Notes under the pieces: generated by a model | The model's database searches: none | The model's input: only the letters and a program-made list of their open reading frames with translations | What the model was told of the DNA's origin: nothing | In this document: positions 16,088 to 25,786 of the stretch, one piece after another | Layout: every line of letters starts with the position of its first letter | Numbering within the stretch: the stretch's first letter is position 1 | Made by a program: the position numbers and the translations under genes | Assembly (NCBI GenBank): GCA_003598065.1 | Contig: QZKR01000011.1 | Span: 1 to 64,000 of the forward strand | DNA from: Myxococcales bacterium | Lineage (GTDB): Bacteria; Myxococcota_A; SURF-8 | Direction of reading: 5' to 3' | DNA: 64,000 bases

Positions 16088-17221
16088 ATGGGCGACGCGG
16101 TTTTCATCTACTCCGACGAACTGGCCCTTTTCGATTACGGCGACAACCACCCCTTCAAACCCATACGTGCGCGCAACACCCTGGAGTTGTGCAATCGCTA
16201 CGGCCTCTTGAACGTGAATGGCGTGCGGCGCGTCTCGCCTCCACAGGGCGATCCGGCGATGCTGGAACTGTTCCACGACGCGGACCTGCTCCAGCAGTTG
16301 AAGCGCGCCAGCGACGGCGATTTCGATTTTTCCATGCTCGCCGTCGGGCTCGGCACGGAGGACTGTCCGGTGCTGCCGGGCATCTGGGAATTCTGCCTCA
16401 ACGTTCTAGGGGCGACGAAGCTCGCCGTCGATCTCGTGCTCGAAGGCGGCGCGGATCGCGCCTTCAACCTCGTCGGCGGACTGCATCACGGCGAGCGCGA
16501 TCACGCCGAAGGCTTTTGCTATATTAATGACGTCGGCGTCGTCCTTGAAGAACTGCTGCGCAAGGGCAAACGGGTGGCCTTCGTGGACATCGACGCCCAC
16601 CACTGCAACGGCGTGCAGAGCGGTTTTTACGACACCGATCAGGTGCTCACCATCTCCCTGCACGAAACGGGCCGGACGCTTTATCCAGGCACCGGCTGGG
16701 ACGACGAGATCGGCGAAGGGAAAGGCAGAGGGTTCACCGTCAACGCGCCGCTTCTGGAGAAGACGGACGACGAGGTGTACGTCTGGACCTTCCGGCAGAT
16801 CGTGCCGCCGCTCTTGGCCGCGTACCGGCCGGATCTGGTCATCGTCGAGGCGGGGGCCGACACGATGATTTCCGATCCGCTCACCCACCTGCGCCTGACG
16901 AGCAACGGCTATCAAACGGTGATGAAAGACCTCTGCGCCGTCGCGCCGAAACTGGTGGCGTTAGGCGGCGGCGGCTACGACATCTTCCGCACGGCCAAAT
17001 GCTGGACGCTGGGCTGGGCGGCGATGACCGGCCTCGAACCCGGAGACGACTACGCCGGCATGGTGGGCGGGATGATGTACGGCGCGGACATGGCGGGCCT
17101 GTACGATCCGCAGATTCTGACGGAGGGCGAGGATAAGGAACGCGCCTGGGAACAGGCGCGCAACGTGGTGGCGAAGCTGCAAGCCACCGTGTTTCCCATC
17201 CTGGGAGCCGCGAAACCGTGA
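16088..17221 (+). CDS. AcuC-like deacetylase (histone deacetylase superfamily)
   Basis: Zn-dependent lysine deacetylase fold. In bacteria the AcuC branch removes acetyl groups from acetyl-CoA synthetase. 377 residues. The active-site tandem His lies in GGLHHGERDHAEGFCYIND (about 130-148), metal ligands in DIDAHHCNG (about 165-173) and GADTMISDPL (about 256-265), and the Gly-rich loop GGGGYD near 293-298. All catalytic positions look intact. Start ATG 16088 follows GAGG. Its stop overlaps the GTG start of a sensor kinase, tying it to a signalling pair and, downstream, to the glyoxylate shunt. The acetylated target is inferred, not shown. Confidence 0.88.
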   Translation: MGDAVFIYSDELALFDYGDNHPFKPIRARNTLELCNRYGLLNVNGVRRVSPPQGDPAMLELFHDADLLQQLKRASDGDFDFSMLAVGLGTEDCPVLPGIWEFCLNVLGATKLAVDLVLEGGADRAFNLVGGLHHGERDHAEGFCYINDVGVVLEELLRKGKRVAFVDIDAHHCNGVQSGFYDTDQVLTISLHETGRTLYPGTGWDDEIGEGKGRGFTVNAPLLEKTDDEVYVWTFRQIVPPLLAAYRPDLVIVEAGADTMISDPLTHLRLTSNGYQTVMKDLCAVAPKLVALGGGGYDIFRTAKCWTLGWAAMTGLEPGDDYAGMVGGMMYGADMAGLYDPQILTEGEDKERAWEQARNVVAKLQATVFPILGAAKP

Positions 17222-19191
17222 TCCGTTTCTCGGGGATGAAGATCCGGGGGAAACTGGCGGCGACGTTCGTCGCCGTGCTCCTGCCGCTCATCGCCGCCGA
17301 AATCCTGGCCATTTACTCGTTTTCGACCAGCCTGCACGAATCGGCGGAACTGGAACTCACCAACATCGTCCACCATCTCTACCGTCTCTGCGTCGCCCAG
17401 GCGCGCATCCACCACTCCGAGAACGAGGCGCCGATGGCGGACGACGTGACCTTCGTCCGCGAAATCATCAAATCGCTGAAGGTCGGGAAAACCGGCTACC
17501 CCTACGTCATGACCGGGGACGGAACGCTTGTCATCCATCCCGAAATGGAAGGCAAGAATATCATCGACTCCCGCGATTCCAAGGGATTCGCGTTCATCAA
17601 GTCCATCTGCGACGCGGCGCGCCAGCTCGGCCCCTTCGAGGTTGGAACGATGCGCTATCCCTGGCTGCTCGCCGAGAAAGGCGAGAAAACTCCGCGGATG
17701 AAGATCCTCAAGTACGTCTATTTCCAGAAATGGGACTGGGTCATCGCCGCCGGCAGCTACGAGGAGGAAGTCTACGCGGCCTTAAGCGAGGGGCGCTGGA
17801 GAACCTATCCGCTGGTGGTGATGAGCGTCGTTTTTCTCTTCACGCTCACCATCGCTTTGCAGCGGATGATCGCGAGACCGCTGGCGGACATTTCCTCGGC
17901 CGCCCTGCGCATGGCCGACGGCGATCTGCACCAGCGCGTCCCCGTTCCCGACTCGAAGGACGAATTCGCCGAACTGGCCATCGCCTTCAACACGATGGCT
18001 GAGCAGATTCACGACTACACGGAGAATCTCGAAGCCGCCGTCCGCGACCGGACGCGCCAGCTTTCCGAGTCGCGCGAAAAGTACCGCAACCTTGTGCGCA
18101 GCACGGCCAACGGCGTTGTTACGGCCGACCGGAAGGGGATCATTACTTTCGTCAATCCCGGCATGGAGTCGCTGCTCGGCTACAGCAGGGAGGAGGCGGT
18201 CGGCCGCTCGGTGTGGGATCTTTACGTCGGCGGACGCGAGCAGGCGCGCAAGATCCGCCACGCGCTCAGCGAGCAGGGCCACATCGCCAATTTCGAAATG
18301 GAATTGATCGGTAAAGAGCGGGTCGTTCCCATCCGCATCACCGTGTCCATTCTCCGCGATTCCAAAGGCGAGGAAATCGGCACCCTGGGCATTTTCAACG
18401 ATATCACCCAGGAACGGCAACTGCGCGAAGAGTTGCGGCGGGCTCAAGTGCATATCGTGCAGACCATGAAACTGCGCGCACTGGGCGACCTGGTGGCCGG
18501 CGTCGCCCACGAGATCAACAATCCGCTGATGGCCGCCGCGACGATGGTGTACATCCTGGATTCCGAACTGACGCCGGAATGTTCCGCCGCCCAACAGCAC
18601 CTCAAGGTTATCCGTCGCTGCCATGATCGCATTGGGAAGATCGTCAATCATCTCCGGGAATTTTCCCGGCAGGCGGAAATGGAATTTCGCGAAATCGACG
18701 TCCATGCGCCGTTGGAAAACGCCCTGCTGATTACCGGCCAGCAGCTTCTGAATCATGGCATGCTCATCGAACGCGACCTCGCGTCGGACCTGCCGCGAAT
18801 TGAAGCCGACCCGAACTATCTGGAACAGGTGTTTCTCGACCTCATCGCCAATGCCCGCGATGCGATGGAGAACATCGAGCGAGCAAAAATTCTGCGGGTG
18901 TCGTCGCGGACGTCGGAGTTGGACGGACGCCCCGCGGTGACGGTGACGATAGCCGACACCGGGATCGGCATTCCCGAGGAGTTGCGAGACAAGATTTTCG
19001 AGCCGTTCTTCACCACCAAGGAGACGGGAAAGGGCACGGGCCTTGGCCTGCCCATTTCCTTCGGCATCGTGTCGGACCACGGGGGAAAAATCGACATACG
19101 CAGCAAGGTCGGCGAAGGGGCGGCGTTCGACGTCATCTTGCCGGTGCGACGACCGGGCGGCAAAGCGAACGAGGGAGGAGAGACAACATGA
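17218..19191 (+). CDS. Cache-HAMP-PAS sensor histidine kinase
   Basis: Membrane-bound kinase of 657 residues. TM1 at about 10-30; a periplasmic Cache-type domain at about 60-185 (GKTGYPYVMTGDGTLVIHP and the FQKWDWVIAAGSY end motif), a fold that usually binds small carboxylates or amino acids; TM2 at about 197-218; HAMP to about 275; PAS at about 290-400; HisKA with phospho-His in VAGVAHEINNPL (about 431); HATPase with NARDAMEN, DTGIGIP and GKGTGLGLP. It starts with GTG inside the deacetylase stop codon (GGGAG upstream); ATG 17236 is an alternative. The stop overlaps the response regulator start. Confidence 0.92.
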   Translation: MIRFSGMKIRGKLAATFVAVLLPLIAAEILAIYSFSTSLHESAELELTNIVHHLYRLCVAQARIHHSENEAPMADDVTFVREIIKSLKVGKTGYPYVMTGDGTLVIHPEMEGKNIIDSRDSKGFAFIKSICDAARQLGPFEVGTMRYPWLLAEKGEKTPRMKILKYVYFQKWDWVIAAGSYEEEVYAALSEGRWRTYPLVVMSVVFLFTLTIALQRMIARPLADISSAALRMADGDLHQRVPVPDSKDEFAELAIAFNTMAEQIHDYTENLEAAVRDRTRQLSESREKYRNLVRSTANGVVTADRKGIITFVNPGMESLLGYSREEAVGRSVWDLYVGGREQARKIRHALSEQGHIANFEMELIGKERVVPIRITVSILRDSKGEEIGTLGIFNDITQERQLREELRRAQVHIVQTMKLRALGDLVAGVAHEINNPLMAAATMVYILDSELTPECSAAQQHLKVIRRCHDRIGKIVNHLREFSRQAEMEFREIDVHAPLENALLITGQQLLNHGMLIERDLASDLPRIEADPNYLEQVFLDLIANARDAMENIERAKILRVSSRTSELDGRPAVTVTIADTGIGIPEELRDKIFEPFFTTKETGKGTGLGLPISFGIVSDHGGKIDIRSKVGEGAAFDVILPVRRPGGKANEGGETT

Positions 19192-19559
19192 AGAAGAAAG
19201 TTTTGATCACCGACGACGACGAATTGGTTGTCCTGTCCTTGGAAGCGTTGTTGACTTCGGAAGGCTTCAGCGTCCAGAGCGCCGTCAACGGCGTGGAGGC
19301 GATGGCGAAGGTCTCCCAGGAAACCTTCGACCTCATCGTTCTCGACGTCATCATGCCGGGCATGACCGGCTTCGAAATCTGCCGCGCCATCCGGCAATTG
19401 GAAGGCTATAAGGCGGTTCCGATCGTTATGCTCACGGCGAAGAGCAGCGAAGCCGACCGGCAGCAGGGTCTTAAAGCCGGGGCGTCGCGCTTTCTATCCA
19501 AACCGATCGATCCGAAACAACTGGTGGTCGCCTTGCGGGAAGAGCTTAAGATTCAATAG
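19188..19559 (+). CDS. Single-domain response regulator
   Basis: A 123-residue CheY-like receiver with no output domain. Acidic pocket Asp9-Asp11, phospho-acceptor Asp53 (LIVLDVIMPG), Thr83 and Lys105 (FLSKPID) are all present. Its ATG overlaps the kinase stop (ATGA), so it is almost certainly that kinase's partner. Output must go through protein-protein contacts, for instance with the deacetylase or a separate regulator; this is inference. The next gene, aceB, starts 268 nt later and probably has its own promoter. Confidence 0.93.
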   Translation: MKKKVLITDDDELVVLSLEALLTSEGFSVQSAVNGVEAMAKVSQETFDLIVLDVIMPGMTGFEICRAIRQLEGYKAVPIVMLTAKSSEADRQQGLKAGASRFLSKPIDPKQLVVALREELKIQ

Positions 19560-19827
19560 GTTAAAAAGATATTAGCGACGAGTTGGCTTAGATCCTTCGT
19601 CCCTCCTTTTTCGAGCGTCTTTGGGGAGGGATTTTCTCCTTATTCCAAACCAGCGAAAAAACCAGCGCCCGACCGGGTTGAACGGACAGCGCGCGGCGGC
19701 GCGCGTTGCGCCGGGATATCAACTTGTTAATTCTTCGTGAATTTTTGGGAATGAATCGGCCTGAAAATCTTTCTATGATTTTTGTCATGAGGACGATTGT
19801 CGCCGACCTGCCCCGAGGGAGGAAAAG

Positions 19828-21450
19828 ATGAGCCAGAGCAAACTTAACTTGCCAAACGGCGTCCAAATTACCGGATCCCTGAAAGACGGTTACACAACCG
19901 TCCTAACTCGCGAAGCGCTTGAGTTCGTGGCCGATCTGGCTCGGACCTTCGGCGGTCGGGTGGAGGAGCTGCTCGCCCGTCGCGCCGAACGTCAAGCGCG
20001 CCTCGACGCCGGGACCGAAAAGCTCGATTTCTTCCCGGAAACCGCCAGCATCCGGAATTCCGATTGGACGGTGGCGCCGCTGCCGAGCGACATCCTCGAC
20101 AGGCGCGTCGAGATCACCGGCCCGGTCGATCGCAAGATGATTATCAACGCGCTCAACTCCGGCGCGAACGTCTTCATGGCCGACTTCGAGGATTCCAACT
20201 GCCCCACCTGGGAAAACAACCTCGACGGACACATCAATCTTCGCGACGCCGTCGAGCGGAGCATCCATTATACCGCTCCCGACACCGGCAAGACCTACGC
20301 GCTCAACGACAAAACGGCGGTGCTATTCGTCCGGCCGCGCGGTTGGCATCTGGTGGAAAAGCATATGCTCGTGGACAGCCGGCCGGTTCCCGGCGGGCTT
20401 TTTGATTTCGGGTTGTATTTCTTCCACAACGCCAAGTCCCTGCTCGCCAAAGGCAGCGGACCCTACTTCTATCTCCCTAAAATGCAGAGCCATTTGGAAG
20501 CGCGGCTGTGGAACGACGTGTTCGTCCGCGCCCAGAAAGAGCTCGGCATACCCAACGGCACGATCAAGGCGACGGTGCTGATCGAGACGCTTCCCGGCGC
20601 TTTCGAAATGGATGAAATCCTGTACGAACTGCGCGACCATTCGGCGGGCCTCAACTGCGGCCGCTGGGATTACATCTTCAGCTACATCAAAACCTTCCGC
20701 AACCATCCGCAGTACGTGATTCCGGATCGCGGACAGGTGACGATGGAACAGCCGTTCATGCGCGCCTATACCCAGTTGCTCGTCAAAACCTGCCACCGCC
20801 GCAACGTCCATGCGATGGGCGGCATGGCGGCGCAGATCCCGATCAAGAACGATCCGGCGGCCAACGAAACGGCGCTGGCCAAAGTGCGGGCCGACAAGCT
20901 GCGCGAGGTCAAGGACGGCCACGACGGAACCTGGGTGGCCCATCCGGGACTCGTGCCGCTCGCGCTGGAAATATTCGACGCCCACATGCCGACGGCGAAT
21001 CAGATCCATCGCAAGCGCGAGGATGTGCGCGTCACGGCCGCCGACCTCACCGCCGTGCCGCAGGGCGCGCGGACGGAAGGGGCGTTGCGCAACAACATAA
21101 AGGTTGGGATTCAGTACATCGAATCCTGGCTGCGCGGGACGGGTTGCGTGCCCCTCTACAACCTCATGGAAGACGCCGCCACGGCCGAGATCGCCCGCAC
21201 CCAGGTCTGGCAGTGGCTGAGGCACAAGGCGACGCTGGACAACGGCAAGACGCTGAGCGCCGATTATTTCAAGGCCGTTGCGGAACAGGAGATGGAGGCG
21301 ATCAAAACCGAAATCGGCGCCGAACGCTTCGCCGGCGGCCAATTCCTCAAGGCGCGCGAACTTTTCGAACGACTGGCGCTGGCCGAGAGCTACACGGAGT
21401 TTCTGACGCTTCCGGCCTACGAATACGTTTTGCAGAACGAGAGCCGGTAA
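19828..21450 (+). CDS. aceB: Malate synthase A
   Basis: Condenses glyoxylate with acetyl-CoA to malate, the second step of the glyoxylate shunt. 540 residues, the size of the A isoform (not the larger G isoform). The family signature LRDHSAGLNCGRWDYIFSYI falls at about 267-286; other conserved stretches are MADFEDSNCPTWENN (about 114-128) and EQPFMRAYTQLLVKTCHRR. Start ATG follows GGGAGGAAAAG. aceA follows after an 88-nt gap, so the two are probably co-transcribed. The 268-nt leader upstream has no promoter that I can place with confidence. Confidence 0.97.
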   Translation: MSQSKLNLPNGVQITGSLKDGYTTVLTREALEFVADLARTFGGRVEELLARRAERQARLDAGTEKLDFFPETASIRNSDWTVAPLPSDILDRRVEITGPVDRKMIINALNSGANVFMADFEDSNCPTWENNLDGHINLRDAVERSIHYTAPDTGKTYALNDKTAVLFVRPRGWHLVEKHMLVDSRPVPGGLFDFGLYFFHNAKSLLAKGSGPYFYLPKMQSHLEARLWNDVFVRAQKELGIPNGTIKATVLIETLPGAFEMDEILYELRDHSAGLNCGRWDYIFSYIKTFRNHPQYVIPDRGQVTMEQPFMRAYTQLLVKTCHRRNVHAMGGMAAQIPIKNDPAANETALAKVRADKLREVKDGHDGTWVAHPGLVPLALEIFDAHMPTANQIHRKREDVRVTAADLTAVPQGARTEGALRNNIKVGIQYIESWLRGTGCVPLYNLMEDAATAEIARTQVWQWLRHKATLDNGKTLSADYFKAVAEQEMEAIKTEIGAERFAGGQFLKARELFERLALAESYTEFLTLPAYEYVLQNESR

Positions 21451-21538
21451 GCCGGGCGCTTGTCGGACAAGGGCAAGGCCGCGCCGTGAATGCGGTTGCG
21501 ATTCATACCGACGATGAACAGTTAACCATAGGAAGGGA

Positions 21539-22801
21539 ATGGCCACGATGAGCACGCCGAACACGAAGTTTGAGGATACGCGCTGGAAGGGAATTGTTCG
21601 TCCTTATGCACGAGCCGACGTGGAGCGTCTGCGCGGCTCCGTGAAAATCGAGTACACGCTCGCCGATCGCGGCGCGAGGCGGTTGTGGGATCTTATTCAG
21701 ACCGAACCATACGTGGCCGGGCTTGGCGCGCTGACGGGCAATCAGGCCGTGCAGATGGTGAAGGCCGGCCTGAAAGCCATCTACCTGTCCGGCTGGCAGG
21801 TGGCGGCCGACGCCAACCTGGCCGCGCAGACCTACCCCGACCAGAGCCTTTATCCGGCCAACAGCGTCCCGTCCGTCGTGCACCGCATCAATCAGGCGCT
21901 GCAGCGCGCCGACCAGATCTACAAGGCCGAGGGCAAGACCGACATCGACTGGTACGCGCCGATCTTCGCCGACGCCGAGGCCGGTTTCGGCGGCCCGTTG
22001 AACGCCTTCGAGCTTATGAAAGCCATGATCGAGGCCGGAGCGGCGGCCGTGCATTTCGAGGATCAGTTGTCCTCCGAGAAAAAGTGCGGCCACATGGGCG
22101 GCAAGGTGCTGCTCCCGACGCAGCAGTTTTTGCGGACGCTCACGGCGGCCCGCCTGGCGGCGGACGTGCTCGACGTGCCGACGATCCTCGTGGCCCGCAC
22201 CGACGCCAACAGCGCGCAGTTGATCACCTCCGACATCGACGAGCGCGACAAGCCATTCCTTACCGGCGAGCGCTCTCCGGAAGGTTTCTATTACATCAAG
22301 GGCGGATTGGGCGCCGCCATCGCTCGCGGTCTGTCTTACGCGCCTTATGCCGACATGCTCTGGTGCGAGACCTCTACGCCGGACATCAAGGAGGCGAAGC
22401 GTTTCGCCGAGGCGATCCACGCCAAGTACCCCGGCAAGTATCTGGCCTACAATTGCTCGCCGTCGTTCAACTGGAAGAAGCATCTCGACGATACGACGAT
22501 CGCCAAGTTCCAGCGCGAACTCGGCGCGATGGGCTACAAATTCCAGTTCGTCACCCTGGCCGGTTTCCACGCGCTCAACTACGGCATGTTCGAGCTGGCC
22601 AGCGACTACCGCGAACGCGGCATGGCCGCTTATTCCGAATTGCAGCAGAAGGAATTCGCCGCGGAGGCGCAAGGTTACACCGCCACGAAGCACCAGCGCG
22701 AAGTCGGCGTCGGCTACTTCGACGACGTATCGATGGTGATTTCCGGCGGCGAATCCTCGACGACCGCACTGAAGGATTCAACCGAGGCGCATCAGTTCTG
22801 A
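21539..22801 (+). CDS. aceA: Isocitrate lyase
   Basis: Splits isocitrate into glyoxylate and succinate. 420 residues. The active-site signature [11 protein letters not shown], with the catalytic Cys, is at about 181-191; [16 protein letters not shown], the metal-binding region, and [16 protein letters not shown] are intact. Two starts are possible: ATG 21539, right behind AGGAAGGGA, or ATG 21548, at a more usual distance. It forms the glyoxylate shunt with aceB and competes with icd for isocitrate. A strong terminator follows 30 nt after the stop. Confidence 0.97.
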   Translation: MATMSTPNTKFEDTRWKGIVRPYARADVERLRGSVKIEYTLADRGARRLWDLIQTEPYVAGLGALTGNQAVQMVKAGLKAIYLSGWQVAADANLAAQTYPDQSLYPANSVPSVVHRINQALQRADQIYKAEGKTDIDWYAPIFADAEAGFGGPLNAFELMKAMIEAGAAAVHFEDQLSSEKKCGHMGGKVLLPTQQFLRTLTAARLAADVLDVPTILVARTDANSAQLITSDIDERDKPFLTGERSPEGFYYIKGGLGAAIARGLSYAPYADMLWCETSTPDIKEAKRFAEAIHAKYPGKYLAYNCSPSFNWKKHLDDTTIAKFQRELGAMGYKFQFVTLAGFHALNYGMFELASDYRERGMAAYSELQQKEFAAEAQGYTATKHQREVGVGYFDDVSMVISGGESSTTALKDSTEAHQF

Positions 22802-22830
22802 TTGAATCGGATCGACCTTACGGAAAAACC

Positions 22831-22858
22831 AACGGGCCGCCCTTCTGGGCGGCCCGTT
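22831..22858 (+). terminator. Terminator after aceA
   Basis: A perfect 12-bp stem (AACGGGCCGCCC / GGGCGGCCCGTT) with a TTCT loop, followed by GCATTTTAG. It lies in the convergent gap with the GH36-like gene and may act in both directions. Confidence 0.85.
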
Positions 22859-22885
22859 GCATTTTAGATTCTTGGCGGATGTGTT

Positions 22886-25642
22886 TTAGCGAGCCTCGAA
22901 CCGCAACGAAATATTGAGATCGCCGGTGCTCTCAGGCATGAAGCGGAGGCGCAGCAATTCTCCTTCCGTCAATTGTTCAGCGCCGCTCACGGTGACGCCT
23001 TCGTAATTGACGTTGGACAAAGCGAATCCGGGAGGAATCCGCACGGCGATTTCGTAAACGAACGGCGCTTTCGCCGTCGGTGCGGCGACCTTGGCGCGGA
23101 TGATGAAGGTTCGGTCCTCCTCGTCCCAGTCGGCCGTGTCCAGCAAGACGCCTCCCATGGTGATCTGGCGGTTCCAGCCGACGAACTGCGGCGCGTCCTG
23201 CTTGCGCCGCAACGCAATAATTCGGCCCGCATGGGACGGCACGTCGTAGCGGAGCGTGCCGACGACCTCGCCGATGTACTCGCCCGTCCAGAACTCGTAG
23301 GCCAGATAGGGGGTCGTGGAGTCGAGTCCAAGGCTCGACAAGTCGATTTCGAACGAGCGCGGCGCGCCGGTGTCGGCGACTTCGGCGTACGGGTTCGTGG
23401 ACATATCCACGTTGGCGCCCCAGTTGAAGAGCCCCACGAGGTCGTAGGTTTCGGTGTAGCCGTCCAGCGGATGCGTGATGGGCTGATGCCAGATTTCGGG
23501 AAACTCGCGTGTCAGGATATCGAGCGGCCGTCCGCCTTTGTCATAGATGGGAAGCAGCTTGCGGACGGTGTTGATCTGCTCGCCGGTGAGGTCCACGAGC
23601 TTGTCGCCCAGCTTGACGATGCCTCCCGTCAGACCGACGTAAGTGCAAAACGCCTGCGTTTCGGACAACGTGACTCTCGGCCAGGTGAGATCGTTGGGGT
23701 TGCTGCGGAAGACGATCAGGTCGGAATGGTTGATCCATAGCCGGTTGTGCAGGTAATAGCGCCGGGCGGCGGTGCGGACGGTGGGTTTGAAGCCCTGCTC
23801 CAGACCCTTGGACGCGTCCTGGGGCTGCCGATCCCAGACGGGCATGTTGTCCAGCGTCAGCCGGTCGGCGTCTACGATGCCGAAATGCGCGCCCAGCGCG
23901 GAGACGGCGAGGAAAAAGGCGTCGTCGCCCAGCGCCTCGCGGATGATCCTGGACGCTCCCCGGTAGGCTTCCTCGCGGGTCATCGTCGGATCGTAGATGC
24001 CGTCGCCGAACAGGGCGTAATAGGAGAAATCCATCTTGAGCCACTCGAAACCCCAATCCTGCCGGAACGTCGTGAACAGATCCCGAAGATATTGCTGTAC
24101 GTCGGGATGCGTCAGATCCCAAAGTTTGTACTCGGTTCCGAAAAAGGTGCCGATGCCTGAACGCCCGGCCAGCCAGTCGGGATGCGCCTGCGCCGTTGCG
24201 GAATCGGCGTCCAGCGTTAACGGCGCCATCCAGAGGCCGGGCCTCATTCCCCGCTGCCGGATCTGATCGGCCATCCAGGCTGCGCCGTGAGGGAATTTGT
24301 CTTCCCGCCACCACCAGTCGCCATAATAAGGCTCGTAGCCGTCGTCCACCTGGAACCAGTCGATGCCCCAGTCGCGCAATTCCGTCGCCATGACGTCGAG
24401 ATTGGCCAGGACGATATCCTCGTCGATTCCCGTGCCGTAGCCGCCGGTCGAACCGGAGGTGGTCCAGGAATTCCAGCCGTTGGGCACGCGGTTGGCCGGG
24501 TCGCGCTCCTGCCACAACCGGATGCCCATCTGCCGCTTCGCCGTCAGCGCCCAGCGCTCCAACCCTTCGAAGACGTTCGTTTCCGTCGGGTGCAGGTAAT
24601 AGAGTTCCGAATCCTGCGACGCCCCTGCCGCAATCGGCTTGGGATGCGGCATGTAGGCCGCCTCGGCCGAGAAATAGCTGAAGCCGGCCCGGCCGTCGGG
24701 CGCGGCGACGGACGCGGCGGGATCGTAGGAAAGATTGAATACCGGCGAGGACGTTTCGAAAGTCAACGCGCCGGCGATCCATACGGCCTCGCTGTCGAGA
24801 TCCGCCACGGCATGATCCCAGTTGGATACGGAGTGTCCCCTGAAATCGCCGGGGACCGTGGCCATCAGGATGTTATCCCGCTGCACGTCGCCGGGAGCGA
24901 TGTCGGCGTAGAAGTCGAGGTAAGTGTAGGAGCCGTTTTCCCAGATGCGGTGAGTGCGCGGGTGCATGCCGAGGAAAAGCCCGCCGCCATCTTGTCCATC
25001 CGCCGTCAGGGCGCTTATTTTGGCGAGTTGGACGGTTTCGGTTGTGGTGTTGCGCACCGTCACCCGAGCGGTGAGGAAGCCGGCCGGGTAGGCGGTCAAC
25101 GTCCATGTCGCCTCGGGGGCCGTTGCATCCCAATGGGCGGTGACGCTCAACGATTCGACATTCTCGCCTAGGGGGGTATCGACGCTCGCCCCCTCGGCCG
25201 TGCGTTCGCTCGCACTCTTTATCTCCAGGCGAAGGCCGGTTTCATCCGGCGCATCGAGCATGACCGACGCCGACGCGGATCGGACAATCCAGTTTCCCGA
25301 CAAATCGACAATCGACACCGTGCCGAGGTCGTTCCGATAGATCAGCCGCCATTGATCCGTAACGAGGTCGAAGCGCGCCCCGTTCGCATCCTGGCAAGCC
25401 CCATCGGCGCAGAGGCAGGATTCGGGGCAGTCGAAATCTTCCTCGCAGGGCGGGGCGTCCATGCAGGCGGAACCCTCGTTTTCCCCGTTGTTATCGCCAT
25501 CCGGCGATTGCTCTTCGTCGCCGTCAAGGATGCCATCGGAGCGGTCCGCGTCGTCGTCGGACGGGCCGCTTCCCGAATCATCCGAGCAGGCAGTCAGCAG
25601 GGATAACGCAAAAATCAAAACCCACGCGTATCGAAAGGACAT
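22886..25642 (-). CDS. Secreted GH36-like alpha-galactosidase lipoprotein
   Basis: A 918-residue lipoprotein (lipobox LTAC, Cys19). A DGD-rich linker follows (about 25-55), then a short Cys-rich module, a beta-sandwich, and a GH36/melibiase-type TIM barrel. Within the barrel are NGWNSWTTSG, DWFQVDDGYE, the nucleophile Asp in WLKMDFSYY (about 537), and LDNMPVWDRQP about 60 residues later as the likely acid/base region. A C-terminal all-beta part completes it. AAGGAGG precedes the ATG. Presumably surface-exposed and acting on alpha-galactosides or related glycans; the exact substrate is not deducible. It shares the Asp-Gly-Asp linker style with five other lipoproteins in the window. Confidence 0.85.
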   Translation of the reverse strand: MSFRYAWVLIFALSLLTACSDDSGSGPSDDDADRSDGILDGDEEQSPDGDNNGENEGSACMDAPPCEEDFDCPESCLCADGACQDANGARFDLVTDQWRLIYRNDLGTVSIVDLSGNWIVRSASASVMLDAPDETGLRLEIKSASERTAEGASVDTPLGENVESLSVTAHWDATAPEATWTLTAYPAGFLTARVTVRNTTTETVQLAKISALTADGQDGGGLFLGMHPRTHRIWENGSYTYLDFYADIAPGDVQRDNILMATVPGDFRGHSVSNWDHAVADLDSEAVWIAGALTFETSSPVFNLSYDPAASVAAPDGRAGFSYFSAEAAYMPHPKPIAAGASQDSELYYLHPTETNVFEGLERWALTAKRQMGIRLWQERDPANRVPNGWNSWTTSGSTGGYGTGIDEDIVLANLDVMATELRDWGIDWFQVDDGYEPYYGDWWWREDKFPHGAAWMADQIRQRGMRPGLWMAPLTLDADSATAQAHPDWLAGRSGIGTFFGTEYKLWDLTHPDVQQYLRDLFTTFRQDWGFEWLKMDFSYYALFGDGIYDPTMTREEAYRGASRIIREALGDDAFFLAVSALGAHFGIVDADRLTLDNMPVWDRQPQDASKGLEQGFKPTVRTAARRYYLHNRLWINHSDLIVFRSNPNDLTWPRVTLSETQAFCTYVGLTGGIVKLGDKLVDLTGEQINTVRKLLPIYDKGGRPLDILTREFPEIWHQPITHPLDGYTETYDLVGLFNWGANVDMSTNPYAEVADTGAPRSFEIDLSSLGLDSTTPYLAYEFWTGEYIGEVVGTLRYDVPSHAGRIIALRRKQDAPQFVGWNRQITMGGVLLDTADWDEEDRTFIIRAKVAAPTAKAPFVYEIAVRIPPGFALSNVNYEGVTVSGAEQLTEGELLRLRFMPESTGDLNISLRFEAR

Positions 25643-25786
25643 CTCGCCTCCTTATTTTAGATCGCCCCATTATGCTTGACCCGGCACAACAATCAAGAGA
25701 AATCACAACCCGAGGATGCACCCGCAGGCGGAGTCAATGCCTCCTGAATTCTAGGAATTTCAGAAGGATGGATTGCTCGAAGAGGG

